64,000 nucleotides of DNA from the NCBI GenBank assembly GCA_038049695.1, contig CP142453.1, positions 15,070,001-15,134,000 of the forward strand. Direction: 5' to 3'. Positions 46,239 to 55,692 of this stretch are shown piece after piece. The translations under genes were made by a program, and so were the position numbers. Below the pieces are notes generated by a model. That model was not told the origin of the DNA and did not search any database. It saw only the letters and a list, made by a program, of their open reading frames with translations. This DNA comes from Cinnamomum chago. Lineage: Eukaryota; Streptophyta; Magnoliopsida; Laurales; Lauraceae. How positions within the stretch are numbered: position 1 is the stretch's first letter; each line of letters starts with the position of its first letter.

Positions 46239-46560
46239 CTCCCTCTCTCTATCTATTTTCTTCTTCTTCTTCTCCTTCTCCTTCTCTATCAATGAAACAA
46301 GACAATGAACAAATATAATATAACAACCACCCTGCAAGAAAAGAAGAGCACTATTCATCAGCATTTCTTCATAACCAAAGCAAATGGAAAAAAGATGAAA
46401 AACAAAACAAAACAAAACCTGATTTTGTGGGTGTTTGGAGTGGAGAGATGGATTAGCGAGAGGCCATGTTGTTGTGGGGTTTGTTTTTTGTTTTTTTTTT
46501 TCCTGGTGATGGGGTACTTTGGTTTATTCCTCTCTCTGGTAATGGGGTGCCTTGTGATGG

Positions 46561-46570
46561 TATTTATAGC
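46561..46570 (-). promoter_or_regulatory. TATA box of the SKU5-like gene
   Basis: GCTATAAATA on the minus strand, about 325 bp upstream of the start codon. It implies a leader of about 290 nt, rich in GAAGAA/GAGAAG repeats (46259-46290). Confidence 0.65.
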
Positions 46571-47367
46571 ATGTAAGAGAGGTTCTAGGAACCCCAGAAA
46601 CTACCCAATTCAGGCATTTCCATCCATTTCCAACGGTTTGCATGTCCACAACCGTAAAAGATGGAGTCCTTAATTAGAATTCCTGCGTTTCTTGTTTCGT
46701 TCTTTCTACTTTTCGGTGCAATATCCGCGTTTGGACAACTGTAATTGGCCAACTTCCATGTAAATGAAGCGACACGTTAATGACAGCACGGTTCCGTTAT
46801 TATGTTCAAAGGAGGAGTTATTTGAAATTATAGAAATCAAAATGAAAACTCTCTCTCTTTTTTTTTTACCATATTCTCATAAATATCATTCTCCAGGGTG
46901 TTTTGCATTTTCTGGAATAAAATTGGAGAAATATAGTGGAAAATAGAGTAATCTTTAAATAATAAAATAACAAATAGTTAAAATAATATGTGAAGCCATT
47001 GTAATATGATTTTTCTTTCCTGATTTGGAATTATTGTAAAATTTTAATTAAAAGAATATCCCAATATTACATTCCATCTGGCATATAATGCTTCTTAACT
47101 AACATTTTTTTTTAATGACGTGAGGATTGATCCTAAGGTCTTTGACCCAACAGGACTATTTCCCTCGACAGCGCCCCGTTAAATCCATACAAATGCACAC
47201 TGAGTAAAGCTAGGTAGTTCCGAACATGAGAAGCAAACTCATGCCTTATGCTGATCCACCGACTCCCAGGTGGCTCCTTAATAAATTGAATGATCTACCT
47301 CCCATCATATTTGTTCTCACTGCAAATATTGTGATCACTTTTGTTAACAATGAAAATGTGTTTTAGA
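46571..47367. other. Upstream region of the SKU5-like gene and possible retroposon
   Basis: No gene is visible. At 47108-47290 a T-run followed by about 170 bp of GC-balanced sequence, read on the minus strand (ending in ATTAAAAAAAAA), looks like a retroposon, but promoter boxes and target repeats are not convincing. Confidence 0.4.
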
Positions 47368-47464
47368 GGGAGATGCTCCTATGAGAGATATCTCTCACCT
47401 TATATGAGAGATAGGAGTGAGGGCCCTTATAAGGTGAGAGATATCTCTTATAAGAGCATCTGCC
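47368..47464. mobile_element. Tiny palindromic MITE (GAGATGCTCCTATGAGAG family), 97 bp
   Basis: Termini GGAGATGCTC and GAGCATCTGCC are inverted; the interior pairs too (GAGAGATATCTCTCACCTTAT with ATAAGGTGAGAGATATCTC). It is flanked by GTGTTTTAGA (47358-47367) and GTATTTTAGA (47465-47474), a 10-bp duplication with one mismatch. Relatives at 53503-53650 and 60718-60770. Confidence 0.8.
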
Positions 47465-47817
47465 GTATTTTAGAATGTAAGTAAAATGAATGTTTTGTCT
47501 TAGCATTTGCTTGTACGTCATAGGGGCCCTGATGATAATGGAATTAACTATTTATTAGTAATACTAATTCCATATCAATCCACCGCCACATACACTAAGA
47601 ACAGATATAGCAATCATGTGGAATTCCTTTTTTTTATCAAAAAAAAGTTAGAGCTGATTTTTACGGTGCTCTCTTCATATTTATAGCTGGTTAGTTTTGT
47701 TTTCAACCATGTACTTCTTTGATTAGAACAGTAAGGATTTGATTTCGCGTGGTTGGATCGTGTTAAAATTAACAGAGTTTTATTAAGACTCTGGCTATTT
47801 CTGAATTGAAGAGATTA

Positions 47818-48140
47818 AGGGCATATTTGTTTGCTTTAGAATACATAGGAATTCATAAGGTCAAAATGAACTCTACAAATAATCATTAAAGAGGTGAGAA
47901 ATTAATGATATAAAATAGTGATATAGATGAGACCTTAGCTTTTCTAGGATTTGCATTATTAGGGTGATGGCAAGGTATTCATTTTTCATCATTTCTTCAT
48001 TTAATTTCCATTAAAGTACGTAGAGGTTAGTTAATGGCCATTTTAATTATATTTTATTTGAGCCCTCATTTTTATCACTGATAAAAATATGAAGTCTTAA
48101 GATTCCTAAAAAAATCAATTACATGCAACAAATAGAACCT
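47818..48140 (+). mobile_element. MITE, ~320 bp (same family as 2300-2605 and 57725-57985)
   Basis: It begins GGGCATATTTGTTTGC and ends GCAACAAATAGAACCT, imperfect inverted termini. The interior (GGAATTCATAAGG ... TTATTAGGGTGATGGCAAGG ... GGTATTCATTTTTC) is shared with the other two copies. Non-coding. Confidence 0.65.
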
Positions 48141-49222
48141 AAGCCAACTTGTTTGTGATGTTTTAGCTGCTTTATTAGTCATCTTCAAATGGATACGAAC
48201 GATTCATAATTGCGTGAAGCACCAATACAAGAGTCCTATGAATTGATCCAAAAAATTATTGCCTGTTTGATGTGTACTCCAACCCTCTTCAGTCTCTAAT
48301 TTAAAGAATTCTTACGCTGAAGTATTAGAACTCAATAGTTGGTCCCATCTATTGAAGATTTGAGCCACTTAAAATGAATACATTCATTGTATATAAAATC
48401 TTTTTAAATTTTACTCAAACAGGAATTGATCATACAATAAAAACGACAATATGATAAATACAGTGACTAATGGATATAATTTAATAATATATAACATTGT
48501 GACAATCATGTTACGTACTAACTGACTGCCACTCACTGATACAATGTGACCAGTGGGATTGGCAAGTTCCCCAATTCCCCCCACCGACTGTGGCAAGTCC
48601 CCAATTCCCACAAGAGATGATTGAATAGGGATGTAAATGGGGCTCCAATTCTCCGATTATCCGGAGGTTCCGACCCGTTCAAAACCGGGTCTGGGTTCTT
48701 ATTTAGGCTACGATAAGTAAATGGGTCTGGGTCCGGTTCCACCTTGGTTTGGAACCGTGGACTCGAAACCCGACATATTACCTAAATTTTAAAAAAGATA
48801 TCCTAAAAATTATATTTTTTTAATATCATTCTCTACCTGAATCCGAACCTGGATCCAGACTCGTCCCATATATGGTTATGTAGGAATAAGAAATCATATA
48901 CCAATCCAAAAACTTAAGCTGATAGATGGAAGGCCCATACAGGAATATTAAGACATGTCAAGCCTTTTACTTAGGCGATGTGGGATGTGAGACTTCCCAA
49001 CACACAACATATCTGGACTCTGGAAGCTAGTTATTTTGAGCTCCTAGTCCTGGCCTCCACCTCCTCCTATTGGTGGGGTATGAGTATGGGCATGGGGATG
49101 GATTCAACGGTGGGTCTATCATGTTTAGGGTGGGCATCGATTTTGAGACTTTGGCTCGAGTCAGGTTCAAGGATGACTATAGTGTTGGGTGCACATGCAG
49201 CTTGCGTTTGTTATATTATATA
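48141..49222. other. Intergenic DNA
   Basis: No gene is visible. Around 48630-48780 it has a GGTTCCGACCC / GGGTCTGGGTCCGG-rich patch of the kind left by old DNA elements, without definable ends. Confidence 0.4.
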
Positions 49223-49602
49223 TGAGCAAGGCTGTCCTAAGCTCAAGCTTAGGAAAAAAGTTCGTAATCTCATGCTTGTGGGGCCCACCTTTGGTCCATC
49301 CAAATGGAATAAACACATGACTTCCCTAAATTGAATATGTCTATCAACTTTCGGTCAGATCCGAATTTACTCAATCGTTGGATCGACTATGTATCAATTC
49401 AAATGGACTATTAACCGTTAAACTTTTGGGCCCATATGGAGATGATAGAAATCGCATTCGAGGCTGATTTTTTGTAGAGAGGAAGATCCTATGGAGTTCT
49501 TGAAATCCCCCCTAACCCCATCCCCATGTGGGTCCCCAGGTGTGCCCCACCACACACTTGAGCTTACCTTATCCTAAGCTTGAGCTTAGGAGAGCTGACC
49601 CC
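49223..49602. mobile_element. MITE related to the foldback element at 25926
   Basis: The left terminus GCTGTCCTAAGCTCAAGCTTAGG pairs with the right terminus CCTAAGCTTGAGCTTAGGAG; the extreme right, AGGAGAGCTGACCCC, is identical to that of the 25.9-kb element. TA-rich sequence abuts both ends (49210-49222; 49603-49612). No target duplication besides TA. Confidence 0.7.
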
Positions 49603-50396
49603 ATTATATATATTGTGAATATTTTTTCACAACATCAATATATATGCTGGGGGTGATAGCAAGTAATTTTTCGGAGAGCGGAATCCTTTCAATGCACATT
49701 GTGTTGGACACAAGTTGACACCCTAACTCGGCCCATTGTAAACCTACTGTAATATAATCCTAGATGGTTTTATACGTCCATTCTCTTGAATGGGGAAAAT
49801 ATGAATTGAATTAGTGATTCGACCTTAACTTTTTTGTATTATTCTTTGGTAGATAGCAGGTTATGGAATCCTAATCTATAGTTAAATGAGTCATCCTGCA
49901 TAGATTGAGCCCCTAGTTCTTCATGTAAATCACTCAGAGTATAATACATAATGGATGATTTTTTATGCTTTGGCAGGTTTTTCACGGTAATATGCTTATA
50001 CAAGTATCATTTCTACAAGGGCCACAATAGCTAATTCATAAAGAAATTAACGATCATAGTGACTAACTTCTAATTTAAAGAAGACAGAAGTAATAATAAT
50101 TTTGAGATGATTAATGATAGGTTAAAGGGGGTCTAATGTATTTAATAAAAAAGAACCTTGAACACATTTAATAAAAGACTAGGTTATGTTTAGAAGAATT
50201 TGGTACCCTAAATATGGGTGCATTATTTAGTTTGATAGGTTAAATCATTTTCACCATGATGCCATGCCACATACACTATTAGATTGTATTTAATTAGAAA
50301 GTTTATAAAATGAGTATTTTATAACCAAGTTCAGTCCATAAGGGAAGTGGTCAAAATTAAATTGAAAGCCTTTGGCTATAATATATATAATAATGC

Positions 50397-51185
50397 TATA
50401 AGTGCAATAAATCTCGCGGACTTACTTAGATGAATGTAGAACTTTTGGGAAGAATTAGCTGCCTGAAAACCTGAAAGAGGAGGAAAAACAAAAGATCAGA
50501 GACCCTGACTGCTGTCAGCGCAAGGCCCTCCGATGCCTAAGTTAGTTCCACAACTCAACAAAGGATGGAGGAAGAAGGAAAAGAGGAAGGGTGTCTCTAA
50601 GTGTAAGCCTTGGCGTGTCCCTTTTTTGGGTTTACCTCTATGTATATATAGGCTGAAGAGTTGACTTTTGGAGGTAGATGGAGATGGAAGTCCCATCAGC
50701 GAGTACTATGTTCTCTTAGTGGGGGTAGGTGAAGGCATTGTCCCATCGGACCTTACTCTGGCGACTTGATGTAGACGTAGCCGCTGGATAATGACAACTT
50801 TTTATCTTTACCCGATGCATGTCATCATTACTCGACACGTTCTGTAACGTGGTTGAGTTTCTATAGAGGTACAACTATTTGTACTCGTCTTGGTAAGCAT
50901 TTTGGCATTGCTGCCTAGGTGGGAGTTCCTGGCCGAGGTGAGGCACTTGGCCGAGGTGGAGCACTTGGCCGAGGTGAGGTACTTGGCCGAGGTGGAAGTG
51001 TGGCACTATTGCTGAGATGAGATGCCTAGCTGAGCTGGTACTGTTATCGAGCTGAGGAGCTTAGGCTAGGTGCCTAGCTCAAGTGCTGATCTCAGATGAC
51101 TGAGGTGGTGCTGACCTGGCTGAGAGGGTGTTGACCTAACTGAGATGGGATGATAATCTTGGTATCATGTAGATATCCCCACACA
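50397..51185 (-). repeat. 3' LTR of the non-autonomous element (left copy)
   Basis: 789 bp, ending in ATATCCCCACACA on the plus strand; contains GGCCGAGGTGAGGCACTT-type internal repeats at 50930-51000. Confidence 0.85.
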
Positions 51186-51354
51186 ATTGCCCCATAGCTC
51201 CTGACTTCTTAGAGTTCTAACTCTTTGAAGTCGGGAGCTATTAAGATGAGAGGGCTTTCTGAATATTGAGTTGGGAGCTCACACTATATCTTGGTGTCGG
51301 TTGGCGATGTACGATCTTTCTGGCTGAAGTTACTGGTGCTGTCACTGAGCTGAT

Positions 51355-51545
51355 GCAGTAACCGAGCTGACGTTGTCACCGAGCTGACGCTGTCACCGAG
51401 CTGACGCTGTCACCGAGCTGGTGTTGTCACTGAGCTGACGCTATAACCGAGCTAGTGTTAGCGAGCTGGTGCTGTCATCGAGCTGACGCTGTAACCGAGC
51501 TGGTGTTAGCAAGCTGGTGCTATTCAGTCCGAGGCTGATGCTATC
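51355..51545. repeat. 17-bp class tandem repeats inside the non-autonomous element
   Basis: CACCGAGCTGACGCTGT and variants (CCGAGCTGGTGTTGTC) repeat around ten times. On the minus strand they read as Ser/Val/Gln-rich, or are simply non-coding. Confidence 0.85.
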
Positions 51546-51809
51546 ACCGAGACCCCGAAGCTATTGAGGTACCCACCAAGTTCTCTAACCTGGTGTTTCG
51601 TCTGTGCCTTCTGGAGGCAACCAAAATCGAGTTGCTTTCAGCTTGACTTTTGATAGTCGAGGATCCGTCGATGAAGACTTTCCAAGATGAACCAAGGGAT
51701 TGTCCCTATGGTTGTTCTTCTGTCTTGGTGACTTTTTCTTTATCTTCTACCTCACAGCTCAATTGCGCCTAGAGGGCGAAACTGGAGTTGTCATCCTTTC
51801 TCGTAGCTG

Positions 51810-52184
51810 CTACTGGAGGTGACGAATCAACTCGTCTTGTTCTTGGATAACAAGAGTTCGGGCCCTTATTCCCGTGAGGAGAGAGTTGGCATCATCACCT
51901 TCACTGTCAATTCGATGATGGGACTGATGAGATTTGGATGACACTGGAATTTTATTTCGCCCGGGAGGCTCCAGTTGAAGATCGTCTTGCCGGGGTTGCT
52001 TCAGTTGAAGGTTATTTTGCCTGGGAGGCGAACCTAATTGAGACACAGGCCCCTCGACGCCTGCTGGACCAGATCTTGCCCGGGATCTCCTCTGGCGAGG
52101 GACCGACAGTTGCTCTGGCAATACAAGTGGTGGCGGTGGTAAGGTCTTTGATAATTCTCCGCCCTTCTTAACTCTCGGAGGCAT
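51810..52184 (-). mobile_element. gag N-terminal-like stretch of the non-autonomous element
   Basis: It encodes a basic Pro/Gln/Arg-rich sequence starting MPPRVKKGGELSK with an internal triplicated QNNLQLKQPRQDDLQLEP-like phrase and a polar coiled tail, as at the start of Tat gag proteins. The capsid domain itself is absent. Confidence 0.5.
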
Positions 52185-52220
52185 GACGTTTTTGGATCGT
52201 TTCCCACAGACGACATCAAT

Positions 52221-53040
52221 TGTAAGTGCAATAAATCTCGCGGACTTACTTAAATGAATGTAGAACTTTTGGGAAGGATTAGCTGCCTGAAAACCTGAAA
52301 GAGAAGGAGAAACAAAGGATCAGAGACCCTGGTTGCTGTCAGCGCAAGGCCCTCTGATGCCTAAGTTAGTTCCACAACTCAACAAAGGATGGAGGAAGAA
52401 GGAAAAGATGAAGGGTGTCTCTGGGTGTAAGCCTTGACATGTCCTTTTTTGGGGTTTACCTCTATGTATATTTAGGCTGAAGAGTTGACTTTTGGAGGTA
52501 GATGGAGATGGAAGTCCCATCAGCGAGTACTATGTTCTCTTAGTGGGGGTAGGTGAAGGCATTGTCCCATCGGACCTTATTTCTTTAATTGCAGTCCCAT
52601 CGGACCTTACTCTGGCGACTTGATGTAGACGTAGCCGCCGGATAATGACAACTTTTTATCTCTACCCGATGCATGTCATCATTACTCGACACCCTCTGTA
52701 ACGTGGTTGAGTTTCCATAGAGGTACAACTATTTGTACTCGTCTTGGTAAGCATTCTGGCATTGCTGCGGCCAAGGTGAGGCACTTGGCCGAGGTGGAGC
52801 ACTTGGCTGAGGTGGAAGTGTGGCACTATTGCTGAGATGAGATGCCTAGCTGAGCTGGTACTGTTACCGAGCTGAGGAGCTGAGGCTATGTGCCTAGCTC
52901 AAGTGCTGAGCTGAGATGACCGAGGTGGTGCTGACCTAGTTGAGATGGTGCTGACCTGGCTGAGAGGGTGCTGACCGAGGTGGTGCTGACCTAACTGAGA
53001 TGTGATGATAATCTTGGTATCATGTAGATATCCCCACACA
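52221..53040 (-). repeat. 5' LTR of the non-autonomous element (right copy)
   Basis: 820 bp, TGTAAGTGCAATAAATC to ATATCCCCACACA on the plus strand. It is longer than the left copy chiefly through a duplicated CAGTCCCATCGGACCTT phrase. Confidence 0.85.
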
Positions 53041-53502
53041 AATGCATTGGTGTGGGGTCCGATGAGAGTCAAAATCGAAAGGTAACATTTAAAATTAAGA
53101 TAAAAACCTTCCACTATGATATGTAATAATAGATTGATAGGGGCTTTGATAAGAATATAAATTAAAGATAACCAACAAATTAAATTAAAAACCTTCTGTT
53201 ATACTGTATATGTAGTGATAGGTTGATGTAGGCTCCCGTGAGAGTCAATGCTGAAGGTAGCGATTGAAATTTAATTGAAAGTCTTCAATTATAATATACA
53301 TAACAATGGTCGGCGAATGTGACTTTACTATGCAAGCAGTTGGGCTCATGAACTTTGGATCTTAATTAATTGGAGTTAGACCGAGCAAATTATAGTCCCA
53401 ATCTTGGATGCTTTGTACTAAAGAGCCCCAACAAGCATCAAGCTCGAAAAATGCATGATCCCACAAATAAATAAAATGTAAAATCTTAAATTATTATAAA
53501 AA

Positions 53503-53650
53503 GATGCTCCTATGTGAGCATCTCTCACATTACTATGAGAGATAAGATGGGGGCCCTCACATCCATATTCAATGCCAACAACTTAAATGTGAGGGCCCCC
53601 ACCCCTATCTTTCATATAAGGTGAGAGATATCACTCATATGAGCATATCC
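53503..53650. mobile_element. MITE of the GATGCTCCTATG family
   Basis: GATGCTCCTATGTGAGCATC at the left and ATATGAGCATATCCC at the right are inverted. Inside, GGGGGCCCTCACAT pairs with ATGTGAGGGCCCCC around a 25-base loop. It is longer than the copy at 47368. Confidence 0.7.
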
Positions 53651-53808
53651 CTTAAAAAAATATAAAAAGCTAGATGTAAAATATAAAGTTTTGAATAAAG
53701 AGAAAGAAGATGGATTGTAAAAGTGTTTTTACTTATTTAATGTTTATATGAAATGATTTTGAAGATTTTGAAAAATTAAAGAAATGGCGAAGGAAAAAAT
53801 TAGGGGGC

Positions 53809-53839
<31 letters not shown>

Positions 53840-54952
53840 CAAACTTCAAAGTTAGAATAAAATTAGTGTAAGAACAATCAAAATACAAAGGAAAAACAAT
53901 AGATATAAAAGTAAGTAGTGTAAGAATAATCAAAAGATAAGGGAGAAATATAGATATAAAAGTAAGTTCTACATTAACCAAAAAATCATAAATAGAAGTA
54001 ATTATATAAATATTGCAAACGATAAAGCAAATAGAAACTAACAAAGAAAACAAAACCTGAAGATTTTTAATAGCTGGTACTCAAGAAATTTTCCGTCCTA
54101 TTTTTCTTTTTGGATAGTTACGGCATGTGAAAAACCGAGATAGAATATATTTTCTAACATTTTATTTAATATTGAGAAAAAAATAACGAGAAATGAAAAG
54201 AATAGTATTTACATTACTATTTGCTTGCAGTGGCAACATATCTCCCTTTCAACTGAGAAGATTGAGGACAATCCCCCTTTGTTGTTTTGTTGGTTAGAGA
54301 TCTAATATATACACAAACTAATATGAATTAACCGAGCCAAGCAAAGATGACCTAAAATAAATTGCTAGTCATGTTTTACACATGAAGTCTAATATAGTGT
54401 ATCACTTAAATTGAAGGAAATTTTGGGCAATTGCAATATCTAAGTAGGAATGCAACATGATCGAGCTCATTTAAGTATAGTTGGTTAAAGGAAAAGGAAA
54501 AGAAATGAGCTAATAAGTTTATGTGCAAGAAAATCTCAGTCTAAATCTCACCTTTAAAAATGAGGCATAACATTTCTAACCATTAAATTAAGATGAATAT
54601 GTAAATGTATATTAATTAAAGATTGTATATGGTTTCAGTGTTGCGTCCTAACAATCATCTTCCCATCAAGCCGGGCCACAATTATCACCGTCGCTTGCAT
54701 GCTCTTCTATCCATCCGCTGAAGCGTTACAATCTCGTGAACTTCGTCAAATTACATGAAAGCTTCCAAAAAAGTCACGACAAATCTGATCCAGTGACCAC
54801 CGGCACTGGCAGATTCAAAAGGAGTAGAAGACATGAAGATGGTTTCTATGCAAATATTTAATCATATATATATATATATATTTTTAAGAGATCAAAGGGT
54901 TCTTATTTTTCATTTTTTAAGAGATTTTCTATGATGGGTCAATAAGTTTGTT
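53651..54952. other. Intergenic AT-rich DNA
   Basis: A-runs and (CA)n at 53811-53840, TA repeats at 54866-54881. A GC-balanced patch at 54640-54840 reads differently from its surroundings but shows no recognisable protein or RNA. No gene. Confidence 0.45.
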
Positions 54953-55330
54953 AGGATGTTAGTGTTGTTAGGATATTAGTAGATTATCATTATCTTTAGG
55001 ATAATGTTAGTTCAATATTTGATTATAAATATAAACCTTTTCATTTAATGAAACTTATATTGATTTTATGGAAATGAATTGATTTTTGATTCGATGTGAA
55101 ATTCATACCTTGAGACAGGTTAGAATCCGAATTCCTTGATTGTGATCCATGTGATTTTCAAAACATCAAATCTTATTGTCGGACAACTCTTGTTAAAGTG
55201 AATTTGGGGACACGTGTTTACGTTGATCCTCTTGAATTTTTCAGTAGGCAATCACACTTCTCTTACACACGATCATGTCATCATCACAGTGGACCAATTG
55301 AGAGCTTAATTAAACAGATACTCCTCATGA
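54953..55330 (+). mobile_element. Possible Copia-type LTR remnant
   Basis: TGTTAGGATGTTAGTGTTG, a repeated TTAGGATATTAGTAG phrase, and TATAAATATAAACC followed by an ATTTAATGAAAC stretch give the composition and order of short Copia LTRs (TG start, TATA, R region). No second LTR, primer site or coding sequence is present. Confidence 0.35.
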
Positions 55331-55536
55331 TCCGGCGATGCAATCACATAGTCGAACTGATCATTCACTACTCACAATCTAGCAGCTTTGGATGATTTAC
55401 CTGTGCAATGATCGCATGATGCATATATTAGAACCCAAGTGTAAGTCCGTACCACCCAAAAGAAAATCTACAATCCGCCATTGGAAGTGATTGAGATGGA
55501 TAACTGTTCCACCACATACACACAACACATACTATT

Positions 55537-55692
55537 GACCTAGGACTACGGTTTGCACTCGGAGGTTGTGGGTTCGAAACTGCTCTACCACACTGGAGTC
55601 ATAGGAGAATTTTACCCGGCTTTCTCTCTTGGGCCCGTAGGGATTATTCTCGTCCAAAGGACTGGAACCCTACGTTATAAAAGAAAAAAAAA
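55537..55692 (+). mobile_element. SINE copy, plus strand, 5'-truncated
   Basis: It starts GACCTAGGACTACGGTTTGC and carries a clear B-box (GGGTTCGAAACTG), then GCTCTACCACACTGGAGTC and TTTTACCCGGCTTTC shared with the 61.2-kb copy. It ends in an A-run and is flanked by ACTATT at 55531-55536 and 55693-55698. The A-box end present in the other copies is missing. Confidence 0.8.

Larger units (their letters stand above)
50397..53040 (-). mobile_element. Compact non-autonomous LTR retrotransposon with Tat-like primer site
   Basis: It has LTRs at 50397-51185 and 52221-53040 (TG...CA type, about 5% different plus one short internal duplication), flanked by a perfect 5-bp target duplication AATGC (50392-50396, 53041-53045). 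Minus-strand orientation is set by the primer-site-like GTCGTCTGTGGGAA just inside the right LTR, close to the Tat TGGCGCCGTCTGTGGGAA form. The interior is only 1.0 kb: an N-terminal gag-like stretch at 51810-52184, then GAGCTGACGCTGTCACC repeats. There is no pol. It looks structurally complete but depends on other elements; an insertion about as old as the Tat copy. Confidence 0.85.
50338..53325. repeat. Diverged minisatellite (~85-90 bp units), split by an LTR element
   Basis: Units with the phrases AAAACCTTC..., TATAATATATATAATAATG, GATTGATAGGGGCT and GAGAGTCAA recur at 50366, 53106, 53191 and 53280. One unit begins left of the LTR element and continues right of it, so the element inserted within an existing array. 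Confidence 0.65.

Noticed and set aside
50496-52520. Two near-identical 66-codon frames (50496-50696, 52320-52520)
   Set aside because: They are the same segment of the paired LTRs, so the similarity comes from LTR duplication, not a gene family.
55537-55692. tRNA gene from the clear GGTTCGAAACT B-box
   Set aside because: No cloverleaf can be formed, the A-tail and ACTATT repeats mark it as a SINE, and two relatives exist in the window.
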